Origin: Oscillospiraceae bacterium
Lineage (GTDB): Bacteria > Bacillota > Clostridia > Oscillospirales > CAG-272
DNA: 11,107 nucleotides
Reading direction: 5' to 3'
Assembly (NCBI GenBank): GCA_009779295.1
Contig: WREN01000048.1
Coordinates: 1-11,107 of the forward strand
The notes beneath the pieces were generated by a model. It was not told the DNA's origin and did no database searches. It worked only from the letters and a program-made list of their open reading frames with translations. The translations under genes and the position numbers were made by a program. Below are positions 1-5,956 of the stretch, piece by piece. The first letter of the stretch is position 1. The number at the start of each line of letters is the position of its first letter.

Positions 1-711
1 CAATTCAAACCGTTCGTCGGTCATTTCATTTACGATTTGCATGGTAAACATAAAATTCGTGGCGAGATTTTTTAGTTTCATAAATCCATAACGTGCCGCA
101 GACGTTTCCATTTCCTCCGGCATGGTGAAATAGAATAAATAAGGGCGTTCGTTGTCCGTACCCTTTTCCAACACAAACTCGTTTGTTTCCGCGTTGGGGT
201 AGATGTGCCGCCAGTTGTCCTGTACGCAAGCACCGGCGTATAAGCCGACTGTGGTTATGTAAGCGAAAGCGGTTACTCCGCCGGTTTTGCAAACGCGTTT
301 ACATTCAGCGAATGCTAATTCCCGTTCTTCCGGCGGAAGATGATACATCGGACCGAAACAGAGGACTACGTCGAAACTACTGTCGGGAATGGTTTGTAAA
401 TTCAAAGCGTCACCGACTTGGCAGGAAACATTAGTGAGTGTGTTGTCAATTATTTTTTGTTTAAAGATTTCAATGTGCGGCGGGAACAAATCAACGCCGA
501 CGTATTCTCTGCACTTATCCGCGTAGTACATGCCGTAGTAACCCGTTGCGCAACCGATTTCAAGGACGCGGCTGTCGGGTGTGATGAATCCTTCCAGATG
601 TTTTTTCGTGTAGTGAAACTCCAATGCGGAAGTGCGGGAATAGTTTTCCCTGCCGTCCTCAGCACTGCCTTCGCCGTAGCGCTTGATGATTTGCTCTTTA
701 TAGTTTGACAT
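1..711 (-). CDS. Class I SAM-dependent methyltransferase, 3' end cut by window edge
   Basis: The frame opens with ATG at 711 and stays open for 237 codons to the window edge without a stop, so the C-terminus is missing. The SAM-binding Rossmann motif I is at residues 49-57 (VLEIGCATG), the acidic residue of motif II is D74 in VGVD, and G100-D101-A102 fits the adenine-contact motif. FDVVLCFGPMYHL at 113-125 is the motif IV strand and loop typical of UbiE/Methyltransf_11-like enzymes. The start overlaps the stop of the preceding acetyltransferase gene by one base (TAATG), with GGAGAGGT upstream as ribosome binding site. It is the last visible gene of the minus-strand acetyltransferase operon. 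The methyl acceptor cannot be inferred; a small molecule is more likely than RNA given the neighbours, but that is inference. Confidence 0.85.
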   Translation of the reverse strand, partial: MSNYKEQIIKRYGEGSAEDGRENYSRTSALEFHYTKKHLEGFITPDSRVLEIGCATGYYGMYYADKCREYVGVDLFPPHIEIFKQKIIDNTLTNVSCQVGDALNLQTIPDSSFDVVLCFGPMYHLPPEERELAFAECKRVCKTGGVTAFAYITTVGLYAGACVQDNWRHIYPNAETNEFVLEKGTDNERPYLFYFTMPEEMETSAARYGFMKLKNLATNFMFTMQIVNEMTDERFEL

Positions 712-1268
712 TATTTACCTCTCCATTCTCTTTTCAAAATCGCGTAGTATGCCAGATCGCCGCGAGTTCCGTCACGACGCTTTGCATGTTCGCGGAGCAA
801 ACCCTCTTGCGTCATGCCGTTCTTCTGCATTACCCTGCCTGACGCGGGGTTCTCCGTATCGTGCAAGCCGCAGACTTTGTTGGCGTTCAGTTCTTTGAAC
901 GCGAAACGAATCACTTCAGCGACGGCTTCGGTCATGATTCCCATGTTCCACCATTTCGAGCCGATGTTATAACCCAATTCAAAATGTTCTCGTTTGGTAT
1001 CAATATCGTGGATTATAATATTGCCGATAACTGTTTGATTATATTCTATAACCCAATTGTAACATTCAAGATTATCATAATTTGCAATCCATTTTGTCAG
1101 CAATTCGCGTGTAAATTCTACAGATTCGTGTAAATCCCATGATAGAAATTTATTCACCTTTTGATCCGTCGCCCAATTCTCGAACATCGCCTGCGCGTCG
1201 TCTAACATGAACCGGCGCAGGGTTAAACGCGATGTGGTTAGAGTTACCGTGCCTTTGTGCGTGAGCAT
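711..1268 (-). CDS. GNAT N-acetyltransferase, RimJ/RimL type
   Basis: This 185-residue protein matches the RimJ/RimL-like (Acetyltransf_3) branch of the GNAT fold, which moves acetyl groups from acetyl-CoA to amines. The N-terminal TSRLTLRRF (12-20) is the family opening strand. The acetyl-CoA loop is WNMGIMTEA (107-115), a variant of the usual WGKGxxTEA. The segment at 139-156 has the family pattern ENPASGRVMQKNGM followed by EG, and the C-terminal RRDGTRGDLAYYAIL is the usual closing strand. Most members with this exact pattern are uncharacterised; ribosomal protein acetylation is only one family activity. The start is supported by AAGGAGGGAG just upstream. ATG and the stop of the preceding gene share one base (TAATG), and the same arrangement recurs at its own 3' end, so it is probably translated by coupling. 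Confidence 0.9.
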   Translation of the reverse strand: MLTHKGTVTLTTSRLTLRRFMLDDAQAMFENWATDQKVNKFLSWDLHESVEFTRELLTKWIANYDNLECYNWVIEYNQTVIGNIIIHDIDTKREHFELGYNIGSKWWNMGIMTEAVAEVIRFAFKELNANKVCGLHDTENPASGRVMQKNGMTQEGLLREHAKRRDGTRGDLAYYAILKREWRGK

Positions 1269-2098
1269 TATTCTCCCTCCTTGTACAGTTTGTATTGGTC
1301 GTACCAGAATGTTTCCTTGTAGCCGACCTTCTGATACACGCGGTTCGAGTACGGGTTCGCGCAGTCGGCGTACAGCGCACAGTATTTAAAGCCGTCGTCG
1401 AGAAGTTTCTGCGACAGGTGCGATACGCAAGCCGTGCTGTAACCTTTGCCGCGCAGATTCGGCGGCGTGTAGACCTGTGCGATTATAGCGCAATTAGAAA
1501 CGCTTCTGTTGTGCGAAGCGAGCGAAACCGGATGACCGTCTACCCAAACGTAAGAGGTTCCGCGTTCAACCGCCCAATTCGCGTGTGCAATACCTTTTTC
1601 TAAATTGTATTCGCCGATTTTGCATGCCGGATCGAAGTCCGCTATCCAGTACGGCAGGTAAAACATATCGTCGCTGGTTACTTTGCGGAATGTGCCTTTA
1701 ATCGGCGGAAGTTCGTTCACTTTTTCGAGAACGTAAAACACAAGGCTTTCGTTGCAATGATACTTCTTGCCGGAATGTTTGCAGAAGCTAAGGGCGAGTT
1801 CCTTCTCGGTCATGATGAAGTCAACGTCAATCTCATGCTCCGCAAGGGAACGTGTGAAAAAAGCGACGGCTTCATCGTTTCGGATGTTGTCGGTTTCGTA
1901 CATCACCATCGGGAACGGCGCGGTGCGGATCGCCGTCAGGATAACGCTGCCGTCATCGTCCTTGACACTCGCCATAGTTTTGCCCGGACCGTCGCCGATA
2001 TTTCTGAACAGCAGGTTGTTTTGGATTTCGTGGCGTTTTAGAATTTCCAACACGTCGTCGGAAAATTCCTGCGCGGTGGTGTAATGTGTGAATTTCAT
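1268..2098 (-). CDS. Two-lobed GNAT acetyltransferase (FR47-like C-terminal domain)
   Basis: The protein has 276 residues from the ATG at 2098. The frame is open further upstream, but GAGGAGG at 2113-2107 lies eight bases before this ATG and the extra 43 residues would run through the neighbouring gene. The C-terminal half (about 135-276) is a GNAT domain: VYTPPNLRGKGYSTA (209-223) carries the RGKGYS acetyl-CoA loop, and NPYSNRVYQKVGY (248-260) is the motif B helix and strand. The N-terminal half (about 1-130) looks like a degenerate GNAT-like lobe without a clear pyrophosphate loop, the layout of the predicted acetyltransferases of COG3393/FR47 type. Substrate unknown. It shares one base with the gene before and the gene after (TAATG at both ends). 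Confidence 0.87.
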   Translation of the reverse strand: MKFTHYTTAQEFSDDVLEILKRHEIQNNLLFRNIGDGPGKTMASVKDDDGSVILTAIRTAPFPMVMYETDNIRNDEAVAFFTRSLAEHEIDVDFIMTEKELALSFCKHSGKKYHCNESLVFYVLEKVNELPPIKGTFRKVTSDDMFYLPYWIADFDPACKIGEYNLEKGIAHANWAVERGTSYVWVDGHPVSLASHNRSVSNCAIIAQVYTPPNLRGKGYSTACVSHLSQKLLDDGFKYCALYADCANPYSNRVYQKVGYKETFWYDQYKLYKEGE

Positions 2099-2604
2099 TA
2101 TATTTTCCTCCTCATTCTGATTGTGGTTAATGGTTTGCCGCATTGTAATATTTTGGTTGAGCCGTCGGCGATGAAGCCGCATTTTTTGTAAAAATTGATC
2201 GAGTTTGTGTTGTCCGAAAACACCCAAACGGTCATTTGGGTTTTGTTTAGATTGCGTGCGATGTTAAGCGCAAACTCCATCGCAACTGTGCCGATACCTT
2301 GACGGAAGTAGTCGGGGTGGAGATATAAGCCGTGCAATTCGTATAATTCTTCGCCGACGTCGTCGTCCTGCGGCAGAGCGACGCACATGATTCCGACCGT
2401 TTTATTATCGGATTGGATAACGTATTGGGTTGTGTTTTCTTCGGTGATGATTCTTTGCCACAGCGCCGGACGACCGGCGTTCTTTTCACGGATGTAGTCG
2501 GCGGGGATGAAGCCATTGTAAGCGACTTCCCACGAGCGCATATGTACCTCCGCCATGTCGGGCGCGTCGGCGGGGATTGCGAGGCGGATGGTGATGTTGT
2601 TCAT
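2098..2604 (-). CDS. GNAT family N-acetyltransferase
   Basis: A compact single-domain GNAT of 168 residues. ITIRLAIPADAPDMAEVH (4-21) is the standard opening strand and helix. LYLHPDYFRQGIGTVAMEFA (93-112) is motif A with the R-Q-G-I-G loop that binds the acetyl-CoA pyrophosphate, and NTNSINFYKKCGF (132-144) is motif B. I chose ATG 2604 because AGGAGGA ends six bases upstream; an in-frame upstream start exists but would extend 15 residues into the previous gene without a better ribosome site. The start overlaps the stop of the preceding gene as ATGA, and its own stop shares one base with the next start. The sequence resembles the many small-molecule or peptide amine acetyltransferases of Clostridia. 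The substrate cannot be told. Confidence 0.9.
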   Translation of the reverse strand: MNNITIRLAIPADAPDMAEVHMRSWEVAYNGFIPADYIREKNAGRPALWQRIITEENTTQYVIQSDNKTVGIMCVALPQDDDVGEELYELHGLYLHPDYFRQGIGTVAMEFALNIARNLNKTQMTVWVFSDNTNSINFYKKCGFIADGSTKILQCGKPLTTIRMRRKI

Positions 2605-3038
2605 AATGTTTCCTCCTTTTTTATCCACTGGGTCATGCCGCAACCCCAATTGTCATTCGGACGTTTGACAAATCCGAATTTCTCGTAAAAACCCTCTTTA
2701 TCTTTCGCAGACATGAGCGCGATTAACTTTTCCTGCCCCGGCGCGATGTTTTCGTCGATATACGCCATGATGCGCGACATTATCTCCCCACCAATTCCGT
2801 TACCCTGATAATCAGGGTGGACGATAACGTCGGCGATGTAAACGGTGTAACCATAGTCGGTGATGATACGCGCCGTACCGATCGCGCGCTCGCCGTCCCT
2901 GACGCAGACGATGAAAGCGGAATGTTCCAATCCTTTGATCGCCAGACCATTTTCAATTTCAATCCAGCCGACCGCCGCGCGCAACGCGTTGAATTCTTCC
3001 GGCGTGATGGTGTTTGTGTAAGTGATGTTCATAATCAT
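2601..3038 (-). CDS. GNAT family N-acetyltransferase
   Basis: A 145-residue GNAT protein. DVIVHPDYQGNGIGGEIM (70-87) is motif A with Q-G-N-G-I-G, and FYEKFGF (117-123) is motif B. The tail RPNDNWGCGMTQWIKK has the GxGMxxWI ending seen in many small clostridial GNATs of the aralkylamine-acetyltransferase-like group. Two start codons are possible, 3038 and 3032. ATG 3038 is preferred because GGAGT sits seven bases upstream and the codon overlaps the stop of the preceding fusion gene as ATGA. It is the second gene of the operon. It is clearly diverged from the other GNATs here rather than a recent tandem copy, since outside the acetyl-CoA loop little residue identity can be seen by eye. Substrate unknown. 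Confidence 0.9.
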   Translation of the reverse strand: MIMNITYTNTITPEEFNALRAAVGWIEIENGLAIKGLEHSAFIVCVRDGERAIGTARIITDYGYTVYIADVIVHPDYQGNGIGGEIMSRIMAYIDENIAPGQEKLIALMSAKDKEGFYEKFGFVKRPNDNWGCGMTQWIKKEETL

Positions 3039-3997
3039 AATTTATACTCCGTTTCTATAATTGATTCTTGTTGTTCTCCGATAATTTCTACCGAAATCTT
3101 TTTGACTGTTGTTTGAAATGTAGCGTTCATGTTTTTCAATTCTTCATATGCTTCCATTTGCTCAGCTACATTGCTTAAACGCCCAATCGTCATATGAGGA
3201 ACATAAACTTTTTTCCCACGGTATTCTTGCAACAAGCCGTCATATAAACATTTGTTTAACTTTGAAATTTCGTCAACTCCCCCGGTTACGTTCAGGAAAA
3301 TAAAATGACCGAACCGTCCTGATTCTTTGCTTGTTCCTTTCAATTCAATTTCAAACGGTTGTGTTTCACATAAAGTGCTGTGTAGATGTTCGTTAATTTG
3401 CTGAGTTGTTAATTCGCTCGTAAACGGAAATACAAGCGTGATGTGCGGTTTTACAAGTTCAGCGAGCGGGTCGTATTTTTTTCTGATACCTTCGATGATG
3501 TGCATATTCGAAAATTCGGGGAAGATCATAATACATCTCGTTAGTGGTAATTTAAGCTCAAAATACAGTTCCGCGAACTCGTTCTCGTTATAACTTTCAA
3601 TCGGCTTGAACCCGTGCTTCTCCATCAAATGCCGCGAAGAATGCCGGTCGTAACGGGTATCGGCACGCACGATAGAATACCCCTGCATTCGCGTATAATC
3701 CAACGCATGCTTGAAAAGCAAATCTCCGTAACCCTTGCCCTGATGTTGCGGCAAAATATACAGCCGTTTCATTTCCGCAACGTTGTTTTCTTTGTCAATA
3801 CATCGCACCGCTATCATACCAATTAATTCACCGTCCTCAAACAAGCACCAAAAACATTCGTATGCGTTTTCGATATTAAGAATATCCGAATGTCTGCCGT
3901 TCGGTTCATACTCCCATCCGAGTGTCTCAACGCAAGTCGTAAAACATTTCTCAACTGCCGTTTGCATAGTTTGATCATAAACTTTTAATTCTGTCAC
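3035..3997 (-). CDS. GNAT acetyltransferase fused to a 2H phosphoesterase (2'-5' RNA ligase-like) domain
   Basis: This 320-residue protein has two recognisable domains. Residues 1-150 are a GNAT domain: EMKRLYILPQHQGKGYGDLL (75-94) carries the Q-G-K-G-Y-G acetyl-CoA loop, and SSRHLMEKHGF (120-130) is motif B. Residues 155-320 are a 2H phosphoesterase/LigT-like domain: PHITLVFPF (184-192) and VPHMTIGRL (266-274 by my count) supply the two H-x-T motifs (H185/T187 and H268/T270) that form the catalytic pair of this superfamily. The join is near residue 153, and residue 157 is a methionine where a stand-alone 2H protein would begin. Translation starts at GTG 3997, six bases after AGGAGGG. It is the first gene of the operon and sits directly behind the attenuator terminator. 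The joint function is unknown. Confidence 0.88.
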   Translation of the reverse strand: MTELKVYDQTMQTAVEKCFTTCVETLGWEYEPNGRHSDILNIENAYECFWCLFEDGELIGMIAVRCIDKENNVAEMKRLYILPQHQGKGYGDLLFKHALDYTRMQGYSIVRADTRYDRHSSRHLMEKHGFKPIESYNENEFAELYFELKLPLTRCIMIFPEFSNMHIIEGIRKKYDPLAELVKPHITLVFPFTSELTTQQINEHLHSTLCETQPFEIELKGTSKESGRFGHFIFLNVTGGVDEISKLNKCLYDGLLQEYRGKKVYVPHMTIGRLSNVAEQMEAYEELKNMNATFQTTVKKISVEIIGEQQESIIETEYKL

Positions 3998-4003
3998 AAA
4001 TAT

Positions 4004-4010
4004 CCCTCCT
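4004..4010 (-). promoter_or_regulatory. Strong ribosome binding site for the GTG-initiated fusion gene
   Basis: On the minus strand AGGAGGG (4010-4004) lies six bases before GTG 3997 and fixes that unusual start codon. The site begins immediately after the U-tract of the upstream terminator, so only transcripts that read through the terminator contain it. Confidence 0.8.
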
Positions 4011-4064
4011 AAAAATAAAAAATCGGTTAAAAGTTTTGCGGTAATACCGTTAGACTTTTAACCG
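4011..4064 (-). terminator. Intrinsic terminator in the 5' leader (putative attenuator)
   Basis: On the minus strand an 11-bp perfect stem is formed by CGGTTAAAAGT (4064-4054) and ACTTTTAACCG (4034-4024). The loop itself contains a small CGGT/ACCG hairpin. The stem is followed at once by ATTTTTTATTTTT, a classic U-tract. No minus-strand gene ends upstream of it; instead a strong promoter and a short ORF lie before it and the first operon gene just after it. It therefore looks like a conditional terminator controlling entry into the acetyltransferase operon. Confidence 0.8.
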
Positions 4065-4090
4065 TTGATTTTAATAATTAATATAATTAT

Positions 4091-4168
4091 TTATGAATAC
4101 AACAGCAAAAGCCCGTCGCCACATTCGGCTACGAGATATCTGCGTTGCATAATGATTGCGTTAAACAT
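4091..4168 (-). CDS. Candidate leader peptide (25 aa) of the attenuator
   Basis: A 25-codon ORF lies between the promoter and the leader terminator on the minus strand, from ATG 4168 to TAA 4091. A purine-rich AAAGGGAAAA stretch about ten bases upstream could serve as a modest ribosome binding site. The peptide has a second Met at position 7, Arg-Arg at 9-10, a central LVAECGDG and a run of four leucines near the end. The stop codon is 26 nt before the terminator stem. The last codons (4110-4102, TTTTGCTGT) can pair at eight of nine positions with ACCGCAAAA inside the terminator loop (4042-4034), which would suit an antiterminator formed when a ribosome stalls early in the ORF. I do not recognise the peptide as a known leader; that it is translated is inference. 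Confidence 0.5.
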   Translation of the reverse strand: MFNAIIMQRRYLVAECGDGLLLLYS

Positions 4169-4202
4169 AACGAGCTTTTCCCTTTCATAAATATTGTTGA
4201 TT

Positions 4203-4231
4203 ATTATAACACTTGTTCATCATTTTGTCAA
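4203..4231 (-). promoter_or_regulatory. Perfect-consensus sigma-A promoter for the acetyltransferase operon
   Basis: On the minus strand TTGACA (4231-4226) and TATAAT (4208-4203) are separated by exactly 17 bp, and TG at 4211-4210 adds an extended -10. Transcription would start near 4196, giving a leader of roughly 200 nt before GTG 3997. A promoter this strong ahead of a terminator fits control by attenuation rather than by initiation. Confidence 0.85.
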
Positions 4232-4267
4232 TACTTTTGGGAAAATCATTTATAATTAATTTTTATC

Positions 4268-4297
4268 TTTACACACCATATTGATAAATGTTATAAT
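4268..4297 (+). promoter_or_regulatory. Sigma-A promoter for the methyltransferase-kinase operon
   Basis: TTTACA (4268-4273, one base from consensus) and TATAAT (4292-4297) are separated by 18 bp. The start point would be near 4304, leaving a leader of about 70 nt before the first methyltransferase. It faces away from the minus-strand promoter, with about 36 bp of very AT-rich DNA between the two -35 boxes where a shared regulator could bind, though no clear operator is visible. Confidence 0.75.
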
Positions 4298-4323
4298 GAA
4301 AATAAAAAAAGGGGTTGATATTT

Positions 4324-4383
4324 ATGACAATTACAATAATTTTTACACTCAAATATAATATTAAGGAGAAAAGATTATGTTAA
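4324..4383 (+). CDS. Possible 19-aa leader ORF overlapping the methyltransferase start
   Basis: A short ORF opens at ATG 4324, nine bases after AAAGGGG, and ends at TAA 4381-4383, seven bases inside the following methyltransferase gene. Its codons AAG-GAG are the ribosome binding site of that gene, so translation of the leader would pass over it. The composition is AT-rich and the peptide (Ile, Thr, Lys) has no recognisable feature. It could be chance; placement just after a promoter and overlap with the next start are the only support. Confidence 0.25.
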   Translation: MTITIIFTLKYNIKEKRLC

Positions 4384-5192
4384 AAGATTTATATAAATAT
4401 TTAAAACGTCCCGCCCTCTATGAGAGGACAACAACGAAATTCTGGAATGATCCGCATATCGCGAAATCAATGTTAGCGTCGCATTTAGAGCCTGATACAA
4501 ACGGCGCGAGCCGCGAATTTGAATTTATGGATCGTTCGGTCGAGTGGATTCTGTCTCTGCCGTTACCCGAAAACGCACGTTTGCTTGACATCGGCTGCGG
4601 ACCGGGTTTGTACACGATGCGGTTCGCCGAACGCGGACTATATTCCACGGGCTTGGACTTTTCCGAAAATTCCATAAACTACGCCCGCGAACATGATCCG
4701 AAAAGCGAGTACATTTTGCAGGATTACCTCGCGATGGATTTCGAGAACGCTTACGACATCATCACGCTGATCAGTTACGACTATGCCGCGTTGATTCCTG
4801 ACGAACGTCACAATCTGCTTGCACGTGTGTATCGTGCGTTAAAACCCGGCGGTTTGTTTTTATTCGATGTGATGACACCAATATATGATAAAGGCAAAAC
4901 CGACCGTACATATTGGGAAATGTATCCTAACGGAGGATTTATGAGTTCGAAACCGTATATGGTTTTGAACGCCGATAATTATTACGGTGACGTCGCCGCA
5001 GGCGCACGCATTGTATTGATTGAGGAAGATGACGTGCGGTGTTGGAATCTTTGGTTTTGTTACTTCACGAAGCAATCGCTGCTCGACGAAGTCAAACCGT
5101 TCGGCTTTACGGAATTTGGATTTTATGAAGATGTAGCAGGCAAACCTTATACGGAGGATTCACAGAGTATATGCGCAATACTGAAGAAATAA
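4377..5192 (+). CDS. Class I SAM-dependent methyltransferase
   Basis: A 271-residue protein with a complete methyltransferase core. ARLLDIGCGPGLYT (67-80) is SAM motif I, GLDFS (92-96) supplies the acidic ribose-binding residue D94, and ILQDY (113-117) fits the adenine-contact position. YDIITLISYDYAAL (126-139) is motif IV, followed by LKPGGLFLFDV (155-165). The about 60-residue N-terminal helical segment and the about 100-residue C-terminal part (with WNLWFCYFTKQSL at 223-235) form the likely substrate cap. AAGGAG sits eight bases before ATG 4377. Its 3' end overlaps the kinase gene by 22 nt, which ties the two together. The acceptor is unknown; small-molecule methylation is an inference from the neighbouring kinase. 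Confidence 0.88.
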   Translation: MLKDLYKYLKRPALYERTTTKFWNDPHIAKSMLASHLEPDTNGASREFEFMDRSVEWILSLPLPENARLLDIGCGPGLYTMRFAERGLYSTGLDFSENSINYAREHDPKSEYILQDYLAMDFENAYDIITLISYDYAALIPDERHNLLARVYRALKPGGLFLFDVMTPIYDKGKTDRTYWEMYPNGGFMSSKPYMVLNADNYYGDVAAGARIVLIEEDDVRCWNLWFCYFTKQSLLDEVKPFGFTEFGFYEDVAGKPYTEDSQSICAILKK

Positions 5193-5956
5193 GCCGTAAA
5201 AACGGCATAATCGTTTCGCGGATAGGCGATTATGTTATGAAAAAGTTCGAGAATACCGCTGACAGACGCGAAATCCGCAACTATCAAATACTGCGCGAGC
5301 TTGGTGTGCCGACAATTCAAATCATTGACGCTACCGATGATACGCTGCTGATGGAGGATATTACAAAATCCGAAACGTGGCGGTTGGGACGGGATGAGGA
5401 TATGTCTAACCCAAAAATCGCGCGGGCAATTGCCGTATGGTACAAGAAATTGCATGAGGCGGGGATTAACTTCCCCGCCCTGCATGAATTGTACGATGAA
5501 ACCGACTTCATCACATTGGCGAACATGGATTTTATCGCAGAAAAGACAAATACGATCGGCAACCCTGTATGGGATTTGATTCGTGAACGTTTCGATGACA
5601 TCCGCCGGATGATCGAAGTATTACCGCGCACGCTGACGTATAACGACTTTTACTGGAGTAATCTCGTCGTTGCTAAAGATGGAACATCCGCGATGATGTT
5701 CGATTTTCATTTACTCGGCAAGGGTTACGTTTACAGCGACGTACGCAATGTGACATATTCGCTCCGCGATGAAGCAATAAATGCATTTCTTGATGAATAC
5801 GGAACTACGAATTTCGATGAGAAAACTGCCGACGCGATTATCGAACCGCTCTTTGGATTATATGTTGCGTGCGAACGCACACAATTCCCTGAATGGGCGG
5901 TGCCATCGTTAAATAAAATAAAAAGTGAGGAGTATTATGAATTACTTCGAAGATGA
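5171..5956 (+). CDS. Aminoglycoside-phosphotransferase-fold kinase (APH/choline kinase-like)
   Basis: A 261-residue protein with the small-molecule kinase signature of the APH family. LTYNDFYWSNLVV (155-167) is the catalytic loop, with D159 as base and N164 as metal ligand (usual form HGDxxxxN; here the leading His is Tyr157). MMFDFHLLGKGY (175-186) is the equivalent of the DFG segment, with D178. Upstream, VMKKF (22-26) probably carries the ATP-binding lysine, E34 its partner, and LLMEDIT (59-65) is the hinge. The glycine-rich loop is weak and the N-lobe short. The ATG lies 22 nt inside the methyltransferase gene, with GGAGG thirteen bases upstream, a long spacing that suggests coupled translation. 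The target (an aminoglycoside, another antibiotic or a metabolite) cannot be decided. Confidence 0.82.
   Translation: MRNTEEISRKNGIIVSRIGDYVMKKFENTADRREIRNYQILRELGVPTIQIIDATDDTLLMEDITKSETWRLGRDEDMSNPKIARAIAVWYKKLHEAGINFPALHELYDETDFITLANMDFIAEKTNTIGNPVWDLIRERFDDIRRMIEVLPRTLTYNDFYWSNLVVAKDGTSAMMFDFHLLGKGYVYSDVRNVTYSLRDEAINAFLDEYGTTNFDEKTADAIIEPLFGLYVACERTQFPEWAVPSLNKIKSEEYYELLRR
5458..5479 (+). repeat. GC-rich perfect inverted repeat within the kinase gene
   Basis: GGCGGGG (5458-5464) and CCCCGCC (5473-5479) form a perfect 7-bp all-G/C stem around the 8-nt loop ATTAACTT. The short direct repeat TGCATGA flanks it on both sides (5451-5457 and 5481-5487). It lies in the coding frame around residues 97-103, with no T-tract, so it is not an intrinsic terminator. 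Confidence 0.6.

Noticed and set aside
450..665. Separate minus-strand reading frame inside the left-edge methyltransferase
   Set aside because: It is Thr/Ser/Arg-rich, has no domain pattern, and lies in another frame of a gene with clear SAM motifs.
2099..2649. Longer N-termini for the acetyltransferases (starts at 2227 and 2649)
   Set aside because: The extensions read through the preceding genes in another frame, look non-domain-like, and strong ribosome sites mark the shorter starts at 2098 and 2604.
711..3997. Integron cassette array or tandem duplication of acetyltransferase genes
   Set aside because: The genes overlap, leaving no room for attC sites, and outside the acetyl-CoA loops the proteins share little visible identity.
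4011..4064. T-box riboswitch, because the hairpin loop contains GGTATTACCGC, resembling the T-box GGTACCGC core
   Set aside because: The leader before it is only about 130 nt, no stem I or AG-bulge layout is seen, the spacing within the motif is wrong, and the downstream genes are not synthetases or amino-acid genes.
4129..4188. Alternative leader ORF starting at 4188
   Set aside because: It would begin only about eight bases after the predicted transcription start, with no ribosome binding site.
4331..4359. Second promoter with TATAAT at 4354-4359
   Set aside because: No acceptable -35 at the right distance, and the start point would fall on the ribosome binding site of the methyltransferase gene.
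5193..5206. Terminator after the first methyltransferase (GCCGT-AAAA-ACGGC hairpin right after its stop)
   Set aside because: The stem is only 5 bp, no T-run follows, and it lies within the overlapping kinase gene.
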